The translations under genes were made by a program, and so were the position numbers. This document shows positions 33,648 to 43,024 of a DNA stretch of 64,000 nucleotides, in pieces. Every line of letters begins with the position of its first letter. Position 1 is the first letter of the stretch. The notes beneath the pieces were generated by a model. That model made no database searches, was not told where the DNA came from, and saw only the letters and a program-made list of their open reading frames with translations. This stretch comes from CAZMZF01 sp964570765 (GTDB taxonomy: Bacteria; Zixibacteria; MSB-5A5; RBG-16-43-9), in assembly GCA_964570765.1 (NCBI GenBank), contig CAZMZF010000004.1, forward strand, positions 62,001 through 126,000. The letters run 5' to 3'.

Positions 33648-34649
33648 ATGAAAAATATATCAGCACAGAAATTAGAACAGATCTTCTCCAGCTTGGGAAG
33701 TCATAGGATTTTAATCCTGGGTGATCTTATGCTGGATGAATATATCTGGGGAAATGTCAGTCGAATCTCGCCTGAAGCTCCGGTTCCAGTAGTTGAAATT
33801 ATGGAAGAGTCATTGAAATTAGGCGGGGCGGCTAACGTTGCTCTTAATGTTAAAGCCTTAAGTGAGGTTCCGCTTTTGATTGGGGTTGTTGGAAAAGACA
33901 GAAACGGAGAAAGGCTCAAAGAAGTCCTTAACCATTCGGGGATTTCGAGTCAAGGAGTTTTCATGGATGAAAATCGGCAGACCACGGTCAAGACCAGGAT
34001 CATTGCTCATAGTCAGCAGGTAGTGAGGGCTGACCGGGAAAATACGGAGGAACTCTCTACGGATATGACTTTTAAATTGATAGACTTCATAAAGAAGAAG
34101 ATAAAGGAAGAGAAGATATCAGCCCTGTTGATTTCTGATTACGGCAAAGGGGTAATCAGCTTAAATCTTTTAAATGAGGTTATAAACTTTGCCAAGGAAA
34201 ATAAGATTTTTATCTCGGTTGATCCCAAAGAGACTCATTTTATGAATTACCAAAAGGTTTCACTCGTAACCCCAAATCATAATGAAGCTGGTTTTGCTTA
34301 TGGCAAAAGGATAAAAGATGAAAAGAGTTTAGAAGAAGTTGGCTGGGGGCTATTAGAGAGATTAAAGGCTGAGGCTTTATTGATAACCCGCGGAGAGAAG
34401 GGAATGTCACTTTTCGAGAGAAATCGGATGCTTACCCATTTCCCCGCAGTTGCCAGGGAGGTTTATGATGTCACCGGTGCTGGAGATACAGTTATCTCTG
34501 CTTTCACCTGTGCTTTTGCCTCTGGAGCCTCTTTAAAAGAATCAGCTCTAATCTCAAATCATGCAGCAGGTATAGTTGTAGGTGAATTAGGCACCGCTCA
34601 GGTGACTAAAGAAGAATTGTATCAGGATTTGAAAAATTATACAGAGTGA
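33648..34649 (+). CDS. rfaE1: D-glycero-beta-D-manno-heptose-7-phosphate kinase (HldE N-terminal type)
   Basis: 333 residues, PfkB fold. ILGDLMLDEYIWGNVSRISPEAPVPVVE is specific for RfaE domain I, and GAGDTVISAF carries the catalytic Asp. It phosphorylates heptose-7-phosphate at C1 for ADP-heptose synthesis. In many Gram-negatives this is fused to the adenylyltransferase; here the two halves are separate genes about 80 bases apart. Confidence 0.95.
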   Translation: MKNISAQKLEQIFSSLGSHRILILGDLMLDEYIWGNVSRISPEAPVPVVEIMEESLKLGGAANVALNVKALSEVPLLIGVVGKDRNGERLKEVLNHSGISSQGVFMDENRQTTVKTRIIAHSQQVVRADRENTEELSTDMTFKLIDFIKKKIKEEKISALLISDYGKGVISLNLLNEVINFAKENKIFISVDPKETHFMNYQKVSLVTPNHNEAGFAYGKRIKDEKSLEEVGWGLLERLKAEALLITRGEKGMSLFERNRMLTHFPAVAREVYDVTGAGDTVISAFTCAFASGASLKESALISNHAAGIVVGELGTAQVTKEELYQDLKNYTE

Positions 34650-34729
34650 AAACATAAGTGAATCACCTATATGTTACTATTAGGCAAGGATAAAGTAATA
34701 TTCTACCAAATTCGGGAGATCACTTCTTT

Positions 34730-35215
34730 ATGGGAAAGACAGTTAAATTACCAGAATTGATCCGCATCAGGAAAAAGGCAAGAAAAGAGAACAAAAAAGT
34801 GGTTTTAACCAATGGCTGTTTTGACCTTTTACATCGCGGTCATATCGAATATTTGAAAAAAGCAAAAAATTTAGGCGATGTTTTGGTAATTGGATTAAAT
34901 AGCGATTACTCAGTCAGAAGAATTAAAGGGAAAGGCAGGCCCATACAGGATCAAAAAGATCGCGCAGAGATTTTAACTTCACTTCATTTCGTCGATTATG
35001 TCTGCATTTTTAAGGAGTTGACCCCGTTGAAGCTTATCTCCAAATTGGTTCCGGATGTTTTAGTCAAAGGAGGTGACTGGGAAATAAATGATATAGTGGG
35101 AAAAGAGATAGTGGATTCACGTGGTGGAAAAGTTCTGAATATTAAAATAGTTAAAGGGAAATCAACCCAACAGATTATCCAAACCATCATAAGCAGATTT
35201 CGTAATATTAAATAG
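34730..35215 (+). CDS. rfaE2: D-glycero-beta-D-manno-heptose 1-phosphate adenylyltransferase
   Basis: 161 residues, nucleotidyltransferase fold. TNGCFDLLHRGHIEYL contains the HxGH motif, and RIKGKGRPIQDQKDRAEIL and DVLVKGGDWE are typical of RfaE2. It forms ADP-heptose precursor from the rfaE1 product. A terminator follows directly. Confidence 0.95.
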   Translation: MGKTVKLPELIRIRKKARKENKKVVLTNGCFDLLHRGHIEYLKKAKNLGDVLVIGLNSDYSVRRIKGKGRPIQDQKDRAEILTSLHFVDYVCIFKELTPLKLISKLVPDVLVKGGDWEINDIVGKEIVDSRGGKVLNIKIVKGKSTQQIIQTIISRFRNIK

Positions 35216-35227
35216 ATATCCTTTAAG

Positions 35228-35258
35228 GAGAAAAGAAGATTTTCTTTTCTCTTTTTTT
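35228..35258 (+). terminator. Intrinsic terminator after rfaE2
   Basis: GAGAAAAGAA-GATT-TTCTTTTCTC hairpin and seven T. Confidence 0.85.
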
Positions 35259-35259
35259 C

Positions 35260-35288
35260 TTGACAGCTTTATTCTCAGATATTATTCT
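35260..35288 (+). promoter_or_regulatory. Putative sigma-70 promoter for the 35327-37194 genes
   Basis: TTGACA (35260-35265), 17-base spacer, TATTCT (35283-35288), directly after the terminator. Confidence 0.6.
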
Positions 35289-35326
35289 ACAAATCATAAA
35301 GAGACCATTCTCTGGTTATTTTTTAG

Positions 35327-35536
35327 ATGGAGAGGGATGAAAAAAGTCTGGAAAGGAAAGAATTTATAGAAACGCCGACTATGGCGGAGATCTATATCCA
35401 GGCTAAAAGATATAAAGAAGGACTGGAGATCTACCAGAGGATTCTTGCCAGAGATCCGGCTAATCCTGAGATAGCCAGAAAGGTAGAGGAATTAGAGAAA
35501 AAGCTTAAAATAGAAAAAACGAAAAGTGACAGATAG
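35327..35536 (+). CDS. Small TPR-like protein
   Basis: 69 residues with one TPR-like helix pair (MAEIYIQAKRYKEGLEIYQRIL ARDPANPEIA) and a charged coil. It overlaps the start of the peptidase gene by 11 bases, so translation is coupled. Function unknown; a protein-interaction role is plausible. Confidence 0.75.
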   Translation: MERDEKSLERKEFIETPTMAEIYIQAKRYKEGLEIYQRILARDPANPEIARKVEELEKKLKIEKTKSDR

Positions 35537-36596
35537 AATAAAAAAATTAAGGGAAAAAATTAAAAGGGAGAGTTTAGATTTACTCCTGGTAACTACCCTC
35601 ACAAATCTCAGATATCTGTGTGGATATACCGGCTCTAATGGAATTCTTCTGGTCTCAGAGGATAAATCCATTTTTCTGACTGATTTTCGATATAAAGAAC
35701 AGGTAAAGAAAGAAGTCTATGATGCGGAGATAAAAATTGCCCAGCGTGAATTATTTTCCACTCTTACGGAAATAGACTGGCTGAAAGAGAAAAGGATCAA
35801 GGTTGGCTTTGAATCTAAGATTCTGTCCTTTAAGTTATATGAAAAGCTTAAAGCACTTTTCCCCCAGATTCTCTGGATACCTACAGAGGATTTAGTTGAA
35901 TCTCTTTTAGTAACCAAAGATGAAGGGGAGATAAGAAAGATTAAAAAGGCGGCGGATATAAGTGCAAAAGTTTATCAGGAAATCTTGCCATTACTAAAAC
36001 CCGGAACAAAAGAGCAAGAGATCTCAGCAGAGTTGGAATATAGAATTAGACGGAATGGAGGTACAGGCTCTGCTTTTGAGCCGATTGTAGCTTCAGGCGT
36101 AAGATCGGCTATGCCCCATGCGAGGGCTTCTTCTAAAAGGTTTCAGAAAGGGGATTTCGTAACTCTGGATTTTGGCGCCTTATACGAAGGGTATGTCTGT
36201 GATATTACCCGGACAGTAGTTTTAGGCAAAGCTACTCCCCGACAGAAAAAGATTTATGATCTGGTTTTAAAAGCTCAAACTAAAGCCATAAAAAATGCCT
36301 GTTCTGGTATGAAAGGATTTGAGTTAGATAAAGTAGCCCGCGATGTTATCAATAATGCAGGATTCAAAGATTATTTTGGACATGGATTAGGACACGGGAT
36401 AGGACTTTTGGTGCATGATTCACCAGGCATAAATACCAGAAGTCAGGAGGTACTCAAACCAGGGATGGTTATAACCATAGAGCCAGGGGTATATCTTCCA
36501 GGTTGGGGTGGGGTGAGGATTGAGGATGACATTCTTATTACCAGGAATGGGTGTAAAGTCTTAACTAACATAGATAGAGAGCTGTTGGAACTATAA
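35526..36596 (+). CDS. Xaa-Pro aminopeptidase (M24B family)
   Basis: 356 residues, GTG start. The N-terminal creatinase-like domain (LLLVTTLTNLRYLCGYTGSNG) is followed by a pita-bread catalytic domain with metal ligands in VTLDFGALYEGYVCDITRT (two Asp), FGHGLGHGIGLLVHD (His) and ITIEPGVYLPGWGGVRIEDD (two Glu). It removes N-terminal residues before proline. The accB gene follows, an arrangement seen in many bacteria. Confidence 0.93.
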   Translation: MTDRIKKLREKIKRESLDLLLVTTLTNLRYLCGYTGSNGILLVSEDKSIFLTDFRYKEQVKKEVYDAEIKIAQRELFSTLTEIDWLKEKRIKVGFESKILSFKLYEKLKALFPQILWIPTEDLVESLLVTKDEGEIRKIKKAADISAKVYQEILPLLKPGTKEQEISAELEYRIRRNGGTGSAFEPIVASGVRSAMPHARASSKRFQKGDFVTLDFGALYEGYVCDITRTVVLGKATPRQKKIYDLVLKAQTKAIKNACSGMKGFELDKVARDVINNAGFKDYFGHGLGHGIGLLVHDSPGINTRSQEVLKPGMVITIEPGVYLPGWGGVRIEDDILITRNGCKVLTNIDRELLEL

Positions 36597-36711
36597 ATTA
36601 ATTAATATTTGGAGGAGGGATTTCCGAAAATATTTAAAAGGGGGTAATTTTCGCACAATAAAACTAGACTTAGCAAAACATTCAGTTTAACCCTTGGAGA
36701 AAGGGGTAAAG

Positions 36712-37194
36712 ATGTTAGAATCAAAAATTAGAAAATTGATAAAGATCGTAGAGGAAAGCAACATAGATGAGTTAGAAGTAACTAGCTGGGGTAGGAGAAT
36801 CAAAATCACTCGAAGGCTAAACCATCAGAATCCACATAACTCTTCCCATCTGATAGTCAATCCAGCCCTGGACAAGGTTACTGTAACACCTCCTAAAGAA
36901 GAGCCAGTAGCTTTATCAGTAGAAGTCTCTAAGCCTGGAGAAGTAGAAGGTAACTTAACACCGATCAAATCCCCGATGGTGGGGACTTTTTATCGAGCGC
37001 CAGCACCCGAGGCAAAGCCCTATGTGGATGTGGGTCAGATAATAAGCGCCGGACAGGTGGTCTGTATTGTAGAGGCGATGAAGCTGATGAATGAGATAGA
37101 ATCAGAAGTTGCCGGGAGGTTAGTTAAGATTTTAGTGGAAAATGCGAAACCGGTTGAGTTCGGACAGACTCTTTTCTTAATCGAGCCTTTATAA
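36712..37194 (+). CDS. accB: Biotin carboxyl carrier protein of acetyl-CoA carboxylase
   Basis: 160 residues from the ATG at 36712, which has AAAGGGG upstream and gives the usual N-terminus (MLESKIRKLIKIVEESNIDELEV). An upstream TTG at 36694 is less likely. A Pro/Val linker leads to a biotinyl domain with CIVEAMKLMNEIES, whose Lys is biotinylated. It works with AccC (39091-40458), from which pilT separates it. Confidence 0.95.
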   Translation: MLESKIRKLIKIVEESNIDELEVTSWGRRIKITRRLNHQNPHNSSHLIVNPALDKVTVTPPKEEPVALSVEVSKPGEVEGNLTPIKSPMVGTFYRAPAPEAKPYVDVGQIISAGQVVCIVEAMKLMNEIESEVAGRLVKILVENAKPVEFGQTLFLIEPL

Positions 37195-37212
37195 AAAAAA
37201 TGAAATAACCAC

Positions 37213-37290
37213 TGGAGTGTAAGTCTTTAGGCTTACCAAAAAAATCTCTGGTCTCAAGGAGTTAGAGTAAAGCTAAAGCTTTACACTCCA
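37213..37290. repeat. Repeat I copy 1 (TGGAGTGTAA ... TTACACTCCA)
   Basis: 10-base terminal inverted repeats around an irregular centre. The 3' flank (GTTACC..AAAACTA) is shared with copy 2 at 38803-38918. Confidence 0.75.
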
Positions 37291-37314
37291 ATGTTACCTA
37301 AAAACTATTCTTGT

Positions 37315-37344
37315 GGTGTCAGGAGTTACCTCCTGACACCTTTT
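37315..37344 (+). terminator. Terminator-like hairpin GGTGTCAGGAG/CTCCTGACACC
   Basis: 11-base stem, TTAC loop, followed by TTTT. It may end accB transcription; it also resembles the repeat-A hairpin core. Confidence 0.6.
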
Positions 37345-37441
37345 CATTTCAAGTTATTTTATCAGAGATCTCTGAGGAAGTCGTTTTGCAGGGTTGGTCC
37401 ACCTCTGGCGGATGCCTAGGAGAGAAAAGTTGTTATTCATC

Positions 37442-37468
37442 GTAGGTCGGGCACCCTTGCCCGACCAC
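37442..37468. repeat. GTAGGTCGGGCACCCTTGCC palindrome
   Basis: GTCGGGCA/TGCCCGAC hairpin beginning with GTAG. Relative at 59541-59570. The rest of 37195-37585 holds no gene. Confidence 0.75.
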
Positions 37469-37585
37469 ACTCTTTCCAGTTAGGTTTTTTCTCAAAAGAA
37501 CCAATTAAAAGGTATTAAGGTGTCTATTATTTCAGCCGAAAATAGAAAGAGAAGAAGTCTTATGATCAGGGAGGTTAAGATAAAG

Positions 37586-38704
37586 ATGAACTTAAAACAG
37601 ATGCTCGCAGAGGTCCTGGCAAGGAAAGCCTCGGACCTACATCTCAGGGTAGGGGTGAAACCTACTATAAGGGCGGATGGGGCTCTTTTGTCTTTAGAAT
37701 GTGAGAATCTGACCCAGGCAGATATGGATGAGATAATGAGTCAGATACTGACCGAAGAACAGAAGGAAAGGTTCCTTAAAAAGAATGAGCTGGACTTGGC
37801 TCTGAGTATCTCTAAAATGGGAAGGTTCAGGATTAACTTCTACCGGCAAAGGGGCACTGTAGGTGTAGCTATCCGAACTGTTCATACTCTGATCCCTTCG
37901 TTTGAGGAGTTAAACCTACCTAAGATTTTAAAGGATTTAGCTAATAATCGCAGAGGAATGATAATTCTGACCGGAACTACCGGAAGCGGTAAGTCAACTA
38001 CCTTAGCCGCTATAATTGAGCACATAAATGCTACCCGGGCTGAAAATGTCCTGACGATTGAAGACCCGATTGAATATATTCATAAAGATCGCAAGAGTAT
38101 AATTTGTCAGAGAGAAGTAGGGGGAGATACAGAGAGTTTTGTAACCGCCTTAAGACATGCTTTTCGTCAGGATCCGGATGTGATCCTGATTGGAGAGATC
38201 AGGGATTATGAAACCATGTCGATCGCGGTGACAGCCGCAGATACCGGGCATCTGGTTTTAACTACCCTGCATACCTTAAATGCCATTGAGACTATAAATA
38301 GGATAATCTCTTTTTACCCTCCTCATCAACACCAGCAGATCAGATTGCTTTTAGCCGCCACTCTTAAAGCGATCGTCTGCCAGAGACTGCTTCCTCGTTC
38401 AGATGGGCCAGGAAGAATACCAGCAGTTGAGGTGTTAGTCTCAACCGCCTTGATCAGAGAATATATTATCGATCCCATGAAAACACCTCTGATAATCGAG
38501 CTGATCGAAAGTGGAAATATTCAGTATGGGATGCAATCTTTTGATCAGTCGATAATGCAGCTTTATAAAGATGGATATATCTCCTATGCTGAAGCACTCC
38601 AGCAATGTACCAATCCAGACGATTTCGAGTTGAGGGTTAAGGGGATAACCGGAGCGGCAGATAGGGGCTGGACTGAGTTCGAACAGTCCAGAAATAAAAA
38701 ATAA
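37586..38704 (+). CDS. pilT: Type IV pilus retraction ATPase PilT
   Basis: 372 residues from the ATG at 37586, preceded by GGAGGTT; upstream in-frame ATGs (37520, 37562) give unusual N-termini. ASDLHLRVGVKPTIR, Walker A GTTGSGKSTT, the Asp box TIEDPIEYIH, Walker B VILIGEIRDYETM and the His box GHLVLTTLHT are all present. It powers pilus retraction and twitching. It is encoded between accB and accC, away from other pilus genes. PilU is an alternative assignment. Confidence 0.9.
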   Translation: MNLKQMLAEVLARKASDLHLRVGVKPTIRADGALLSLECENLTQADMDEIMSQILTEEQKERFLKKNELDLALSISKMGRFRINFYRQRGTVGVAIRTVHTLIPSFEELNLPKILKDLANNRRGMIILTGTTGSGKSTTLAAIIEHINATRAENVLTIEDPIEYIHKDRKSIICQREVGGDTESFVTALRHAFRQDPDVILIGEIRDYETMSIAVTAADTGHLVLTTLHTLNAIETINRIISFYPPHQHQQIRLLLAATLKAIVCQRLLPRSDGPGRIPAVEVLVSTALIREYIIDPMKTPLIIELIESGNIQYGMQSFDQSIMQLYKDGYISYAEALQQCTNPDDFELRVKGITGAADRGWTEFEQSRNKK

Positions 38705-38735
38705 TGGTGAAACCTAAATTGATATTAACTTTTTT

Positions 38736-38766
38736 AGCTCTGAGAAGATTCTCAGAGCTTTTTTTT
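38736..38766 (+). terminator. Intrinsic terminator after pilT
   Basis: AGCTCTGAGAA/TTCTCAGAGCT hairpin followed by seven T. Confidence 0.92.
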
Positions 38767-38802
38767 AAATCTATAAATAAGTTAGATTTTTTAAATGGCA
38801 TC

Positions 38803-38918
38803 TGGAGTGTAAAGCCTCAAGGTCTTGTCCACAGGATCCTGGTGAAGACTTCAGCTTTACGTTTAAACTAATGATAGCAAGATAAGGTATTCTGGCAAAC
38901 CTTAAGGTTTGCACTCCA
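38803..38918. repeat. Repeat I copy 2 (TGGAGTGTAA ... TTTGCACTCCA)
   Basis: 116 bases, same ends as copy 1 with a longer centre (contains CTGGTGAAGACTTCAGC and CAAACCTTAAGGTTTG). The remainder of 38705-39090 shows no gene. Confidence 0.75.
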
Positions 38919-39090
38919 AAGTTACTCCGAAAACTACTTTTCAAAAGGTCTCACAAATGTTGTTGATAAAGCTTGCCATGGCGTGTTTAATCCAAAAATA
39001 AAAGTAAATATTTTTCTTGCTATTCTTCGTAAAAAAAGATAAATTTCAGCCAAGCGATTTAGTAATGTGGAAGTTTAACCAAGAAGGGTT

Positions 39091-40458
39091 TTGTTTAAAA
39101 AAATATTGATAGCAAATCGTGGTGAGATCGCCTTAAGGATTATCCGAGCATGTAAAGAGTTAGGGATTGCCACGGTAGCGGTTCATTCTGAGGCAGATAG
39201 TAACTCTCTGCATGTTAGATTTGCGGATGAAGATGTCTGCATCGGTCCGGCTAAAGCAACAGAAACCTATCTAGATCCTAAAAGGATTATCAGTGCGGCT
39301 GAGGTCACCAATACAGATGCTATTCATCCGGGATATGGTTTCTTAGCTGAAAATGCGGATTTTGCTGAAATCTGTGAGTCCTGCAAAATAAAATTCATTG
39401 GGCCTACTTCTAAAATGATCAGACTGATGGGTGATAAGGCGGTAGCAAAGCAGAAAATGAAGGAAGCTGGAGTGCCGGTCATTCCGGGAAGCGAGGGAGT
39501 TATTAAAGATCTAGAGGAAGCTCAGAGAATATCAATCGAAATAGGATTCCCAGTCTTGATCAAAGCTTCTGGAGGGGGAGGGGGTAAAGGGATGAGGGTA
39601 GCTAAAAACAAAGAGGAACTTAAGAAAAATTTGGAGATGGCTCAGATGGAAGCTGAAGCGGCTTTTGGCAATCCTGAGGTTTATATTGAAAAACTGGTTT
39701 TAAACCCACGTCATATTGAGTTTCAGGTCTTGGGTGATAGCTATGGGAATTTAATCCACTTAGGGGAGAGAGATTGCACTATCCAGAGAAGGCATCAGAA
39801 ATTAATAGAAGAATCACCCTCTACAGCTCTAACCCCATCGCTCCGAGAAAAGATGGGGAGTTCAGCAGTGTTAGGTGCATCCCGGATAGGATATGAGAGC
39901 GTGGGTACGATAGAGTTTCTTTTAGATAAAAATGGTAATTTCTATTTTATGGAGATGAATACCCGAATTCAGGTTGAGCACCCGGTCACAGAGGAGGTTA
40001 CAGGGATAGACCTTTTAAAAGAACAAATAAAAATTGCAGCTGGAGAAAAACTTCCTCGCACTCAAGAAGAGATTGTCCTGAGAGGACATGCGATCGAATG
40101 CCGGATTAATGCCGAAGATCCGGAGAAGGATTTCAGGCCCAATCCAGGTTTGATTAAAAGCTTTCATGTCCCGGGTGGACACGGGATCAGGGTAGATACT
40201 CATGCTTATGCTGGGTATGAGATTCCTTCTTACTACGACTCTTTAGTGGCAAAATTGATCTCCTGTGGCGATACCCGGGAGGAGTCTATTCTCAAAATGA
40301 GAAGAGCCTTAGATGAGTTTATCATCGAGGGGATACAAACGACAATACCATTTTACAAAACCGTTTTTTCTAATCCCAATTTCATAAGCGGTGAATATGA
40401 TACTTCATTCGTAGAAAACTTGTTTAAAGAAACTTCAAAAGAAAAAATATCAATTTAA
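39091..40458 (+). CDS. accC: Biotin carboxylase subunit of acetyl-CoA carboxylase
   Basis: 455 residues, TTG start after AGAAGGG. N-terminal KKILIANRGEIALRIIRACKELG, the glycine loop KASGGGGGKGMR, HIEFQVLGDSYGNLIHLGERDCTIQRRHQK and EMNTRIQVEHPVTEEVTG match AccC over its full length. It carboxylates the biotin of AccB, feeding malonyl-CoA synthesis. A glycine cleavage cluster follows 20 bases later. Confidence 0.96.
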   Translation: MFKKILIANRGEIALRIIRACKELGIATVAVHSEADSNSLHVRFADEDVCIGPAKATETYLDPKRIISAAEVTNTDAIHPGYGFLAENADFAEICESCKIKFIGPTSKMIRLMGDKAVAKQKMKEAGVPVIPGSEGVIKDLEEAQRISIEIGFPVLIKASGGGGGKGMRVAKNKEELKKNLEMAQMEAEAAFGNPEVYIEKLVLNPRHIEFQVLGDSYGNLIHLGERDCTIQRRHQKLIEESPSTALTPSLREKMGSSAVLGASRIGYESVGTIEFLLDKNGNFYFMEMNTRIQVEHPVTEEVTGIDLLKEQIKIAAGEKLPRTQEEIVLRGHAIECRINAEDPEKDFRPNPGLIKSFHVPGGHGIRVDTHAYAGYEIPSYYDSLVAKLISCGDTREESILKMRRALDEFIIEGIQTTIPFYKTVFSNPNFISGEYDTSFVENLFKETSKEKISI

Positions 40459-40477
40459 ACAATTCAAAGGAGGTAAA

Positions 40478-40861
40478 ATGGTTATAAAAAATGATTTGAA
40501 ATATACTAAGGAGCATGAGTGGATCAAATTGGAGAATAATATTGCAACTGTGGGTATTGATGATTATGCTCAAGGGGAGCTGGGAGACATAGTCTTTGTA
40601 GAGTTACCCAAGGTAGGGATTAAGGTGGAGCAGATGAAGCCTTTTGGGGTGATAGAGGCAGTCAAAGCTGTGTCTGAGCTTTTTTCCCCGGTAACGGGTG
40701 AAGTAATCGAAGTCAACTCTAAACTTGAAGCAGAAGCTGGACTGATCAATAAAGACCCGTATGGTGAAGGCTGGATTATAAAGGTAAAGATTAAAGATCC
40801 TAAAGAGCTGGATAATCTTCTTTCTGCAGAAGATTATAAAAAGCTACTTGAACAAAAATAG
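40478..40861 (+). CDS. gcvH: Glycine cleavage system H protein
   Basis: 127 residues. KYTKEHEWIKLE, GIDDYAQGELGDIVFVELP and the lipoylation segment GVIEAVKAVSELFSPVTGEV, whose Lys carries lipoate. It shuttles the aminomethyl group from P protein to T protein. AAAGGAGG precedes the ATG. Confidence 0.96.
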   Translation: MVIKNDLKYTKEHEWIKLENNIATVGIDDYAQGELGDIVFVELPKVGIKVEQMKPFGVIEAVKAVSELFSPVTGEVIEVNSKLEAEAGLINKDPYGEGWIIKVKIKDPKELDNLLSAEDYKKLLEQK

Positions 40862-40876
40862 AGAATATTTTTAAAG

Positions 40877-42262
40877 ATGAATCAGGATATTGATTTTAAA
40901 AAGAGAGAGTTTATGAGCTATATTCCCAATACAGAGGATGATCAGAAAAAGATGCTTGAGAGGATAGGGGTTAGTGGATTTAAAGATTTAATTAATCCTA
41001 TTCCTGAATCTCTAAGGTTAAAAGATGAGCTCAAGCTTCCAACAGGACTCCCGGAGCTGGAGCTTAAAAATCTTCTAACCAGGATATCAGAGGGAAATAG
41101 AAACACGGATAATCTAATCAGTTTTTTGGGTGGAGGAGCTTATGACCATTTCATTCCCAGCGTGGTAAATCATATTCTTTTACGTTCAGAATTTTATACC
41201 GCCTATACCCCCTATCAGCCAGAAGTGAGTCAGGGAACTTTACAGAGCATCTATGAATATCAATCTATGATCTGTCAGCTTACTGAGATGGAGGTTTCAA
41301 ACGCTTCAATGTATGACGGGGCCTCAGCCGTGGCTGAGGCAGGTCTTTTATCCTTAGCCGAAACTAGCAGAAAAGAGATTCTGGTCTCAGGCTCTCTGAA
41401 TCCAACTTACTATAGGGTCCTCTGCACCTATTGTGAAAGAGGAGGGATGAAAATCAGGAAACTTGAGCCAAAAGATGGAGTTACGGATCTGGAGCTTTTA
41501 GATAAAAAACTTTCTTCAAAGACTGCCAGCTTGATCCTGCAATCTCCTAATTTTTTCGGACTCTTAGAAAAGGTAGAGGAGATAGAGAAAAAAGTGCATT
41601 CAGCTGGAGCTTTGTTGATTATGGTTTGTGATCCCATTTCTTTAGCTATTCTAAAAACGCCTGGAGAGTATGGGGCAGACATTGCAGTTGGTGAAGGTCA
41701 ACCTTTAGGAAATAGTCTAAATTTCGGGGGACCGTTCTTAGGGTTTTTCGCTTGTAAACAAAACCTTATCCGTCGAATGCCCGGAAGGCTTGTAGGAGCT
41801 ACGGTTGATTCTAAGGGGAGAAGAGGATTTGTTTTAGTTTTGCAGACCAGAGAACAGCATATTCGCCGGGAAAAGGCTACCTCTAATATCTGTACGAATG
41901 AAGCTCTGTGTGCTTTAGCCGCTACAGTTCATCTTTCCCTTTTAGGAAAAAATGGGTTAAGAAAAGTAGCGGAGTTGTGTGTGCAGAAAAGCCATTATGC
42001 GGCTGAAAAGATAACCCGGATAGATGGTTTCAGACTTAAATATTCAGCACCATTCTTCAAGGAGTTTGTGGTTGAAACCCCTGTTCCGGCTAGTAGAATT
42101 ATAAAACTTCTTTTGAAGAAAAATATTTTAGCAGGGATTGATCTATCTTTGTTCGATAGGAAAATGAAAAATAATCTTCTGGTATCAGTTACTGAGAAGA
42201 GAACTAAAGATGAGATAGATTATCTGGTAGAAAATCTCAGAGGCTTGATTAAAAAAGGATAG
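40877..42262 (+). CDS. gcvPA: Glycine dehydrogenase (decarboxylating) subunit 1
   Basis: 461 residues. YIPNTEDDQKKMLERIGV, FLGGGAYDHFIPSVVNHIL, YTPYQPEVSQGTLQSIYEYQSMI and QTREQHIRREKATSNICTN are classic GcvPA. It forms the P protein with GcvPB (44005-45465), but three other genes stand between them here. No internal frameshift seen. Confidence 0.95.
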   Translation: MNQDIDFKKREFMSYIPNTEDDQKKMLERIGVSGFKDLINPIPESLRLKDELKLPTGLPELELKNLLTRISEGNRNTDNLISFLGGGAYDHFIPSVVNHILLRSEFYTAYTPYQPEVSQGTLQSIYEYQSMICQLTEMEVSNASMYDGASAVAEAGLLSLAETSRKEILVSGSLNPTYYRVLCTYCERGGMKIRKLEPKDGVTDLELLDKKLSSKTASLILQSPNFFGLLEKVEEIEKKVHSAGALLIMVCDPISLAILKTPGEYGADIAVGEGQPLGNSLNFGGPFLGFFACKQNLIRRMPGRLVGATVDSKGRRGFVLVLQTREQHIRREKATSNICTNEALCALAATVHLSLLGKNGLRKVAELCVQKSHYAAEKITRIDGFRLKYSAPFFKEFVVETPVPASRIIKLLLKKNILAGIDLSLFDRKMKNNLLVSVTEKRTKDEIDYLVENLRGLIKKG

Positions 42263-42263
42263 A

Positions 42264-42626
42264 ATGTCTTATTGTCCTAAATGTGGATTTGAATATAAAC
42301 CCGGGATTAACACTTGTCCAGACTGCGGAGAGAAGTTGGTTGTAGAACTGAAATTAGTCAGGAAAAAAGAGGTTGGAAGAGAAAAGGTTATAACTGAACC
42401 AAAACTTAAACTACTGTATATTACTAAGAATATGGTTTATGCTAATTTCTTGTCAGAGACTTTGGAAAAAAGTGAGATTCCCTGTTTGGTTCGCAGTGAA
42501 TCTGGTTTGAATCTTAGAGCTGGAGCTTTAACCCGACATCCTGTTACAGATATTAAAATTTATGTAAGAGAAGAAGACTTTGAAAAAAGCTTGAAGATAA
42601 AAGAGCTATTAGTGTATGATTTATAA
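42264..42626 (+). CDS. Zinc-ribbon DUF2007-type protein, copy 1
   Basis: 120 residues. The N-terminal zinc ribbon is CPKCGFEYKPGINTCPDCGE (two CxxC). Then LLYITKNMVYANFLSETLEKSEIPCLVRSES and IKIYVREEDFEKSLKIKELL match DUF2007, a putative signal-transducing domain. It starts two bases after gcvPA, and a paralogue follows. Function unknown. Confidence 0.82.
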   Translation: MSYCPKCGFEYKPGINTCPDCGEKLVVELKLVRKKEVGREKVITEPKLKLLYITKNMVYANFLSETLEKSEIPCLVRSESGLNLRAGALTRHPVTDIKIYVREEDFEKSLKIKELLVYDL

Positions 42627-42664
42627 TAGAAAAGTAATAAAAACTTCCAACTAAAAAAAAGTCT

Positions 42665-43003
42665 ATGCCGTTCTGTCCGTTATGTAATTCCGAATATCCG
42701 GCTGGCACGAAAAGATGCCCGGAGTGTGAAGCCGATTTAATTGAGGAGTTGCCCGAAGAGCAAGAGGAAGAAGAGAAGAACTTAGTCTTGCTCTATGCTA
42801 CTCCAAATCGGGTTTTAGCTGAGTTTTTAAAGGAAACCTTAGCGGATAGCAATATTCCCTGTTTTCTTCGCTATACCGGTAGTTTTTTAGAAGGTGGATT
42901 GGGATATGTGGTAAAAGATCAGCCTGGATATAAATTGTATGTGCCAGAAGATAAATATGAGGAGAGCTTAGCTATTAAAGAACAAACTGTAGGAAACCTA
43001 TAA
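42665..43003 (+). CDS. Zinc-ribbon DUF2007-type protein, copy 2
   Basis: 112 residues. Zinc ribbon CPLCNSEYPAGTKRCPECEA, an acidic linker, then LLYATPNRVLAEFLKETLADSNIPCFLR and YKLYVPEDKYEESLAIKEQ. It is a diverged tandem duplicate of the preceding gene and lies in the same operon. Confidence 0.82.
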   Translation: MPFCPLCNSEYPAGTKRCPECEADLIEELPEEQEEEEKNLVLLYATPNRVLAEFLKETLADSNIPCFLRYTGSFLEGGLGYVVKDQPGYKLYVPEDKYEESLAIKEQTVGNL

Positions 43004-43024
43004 CTTTACTAAAGGAGAGGTGGT

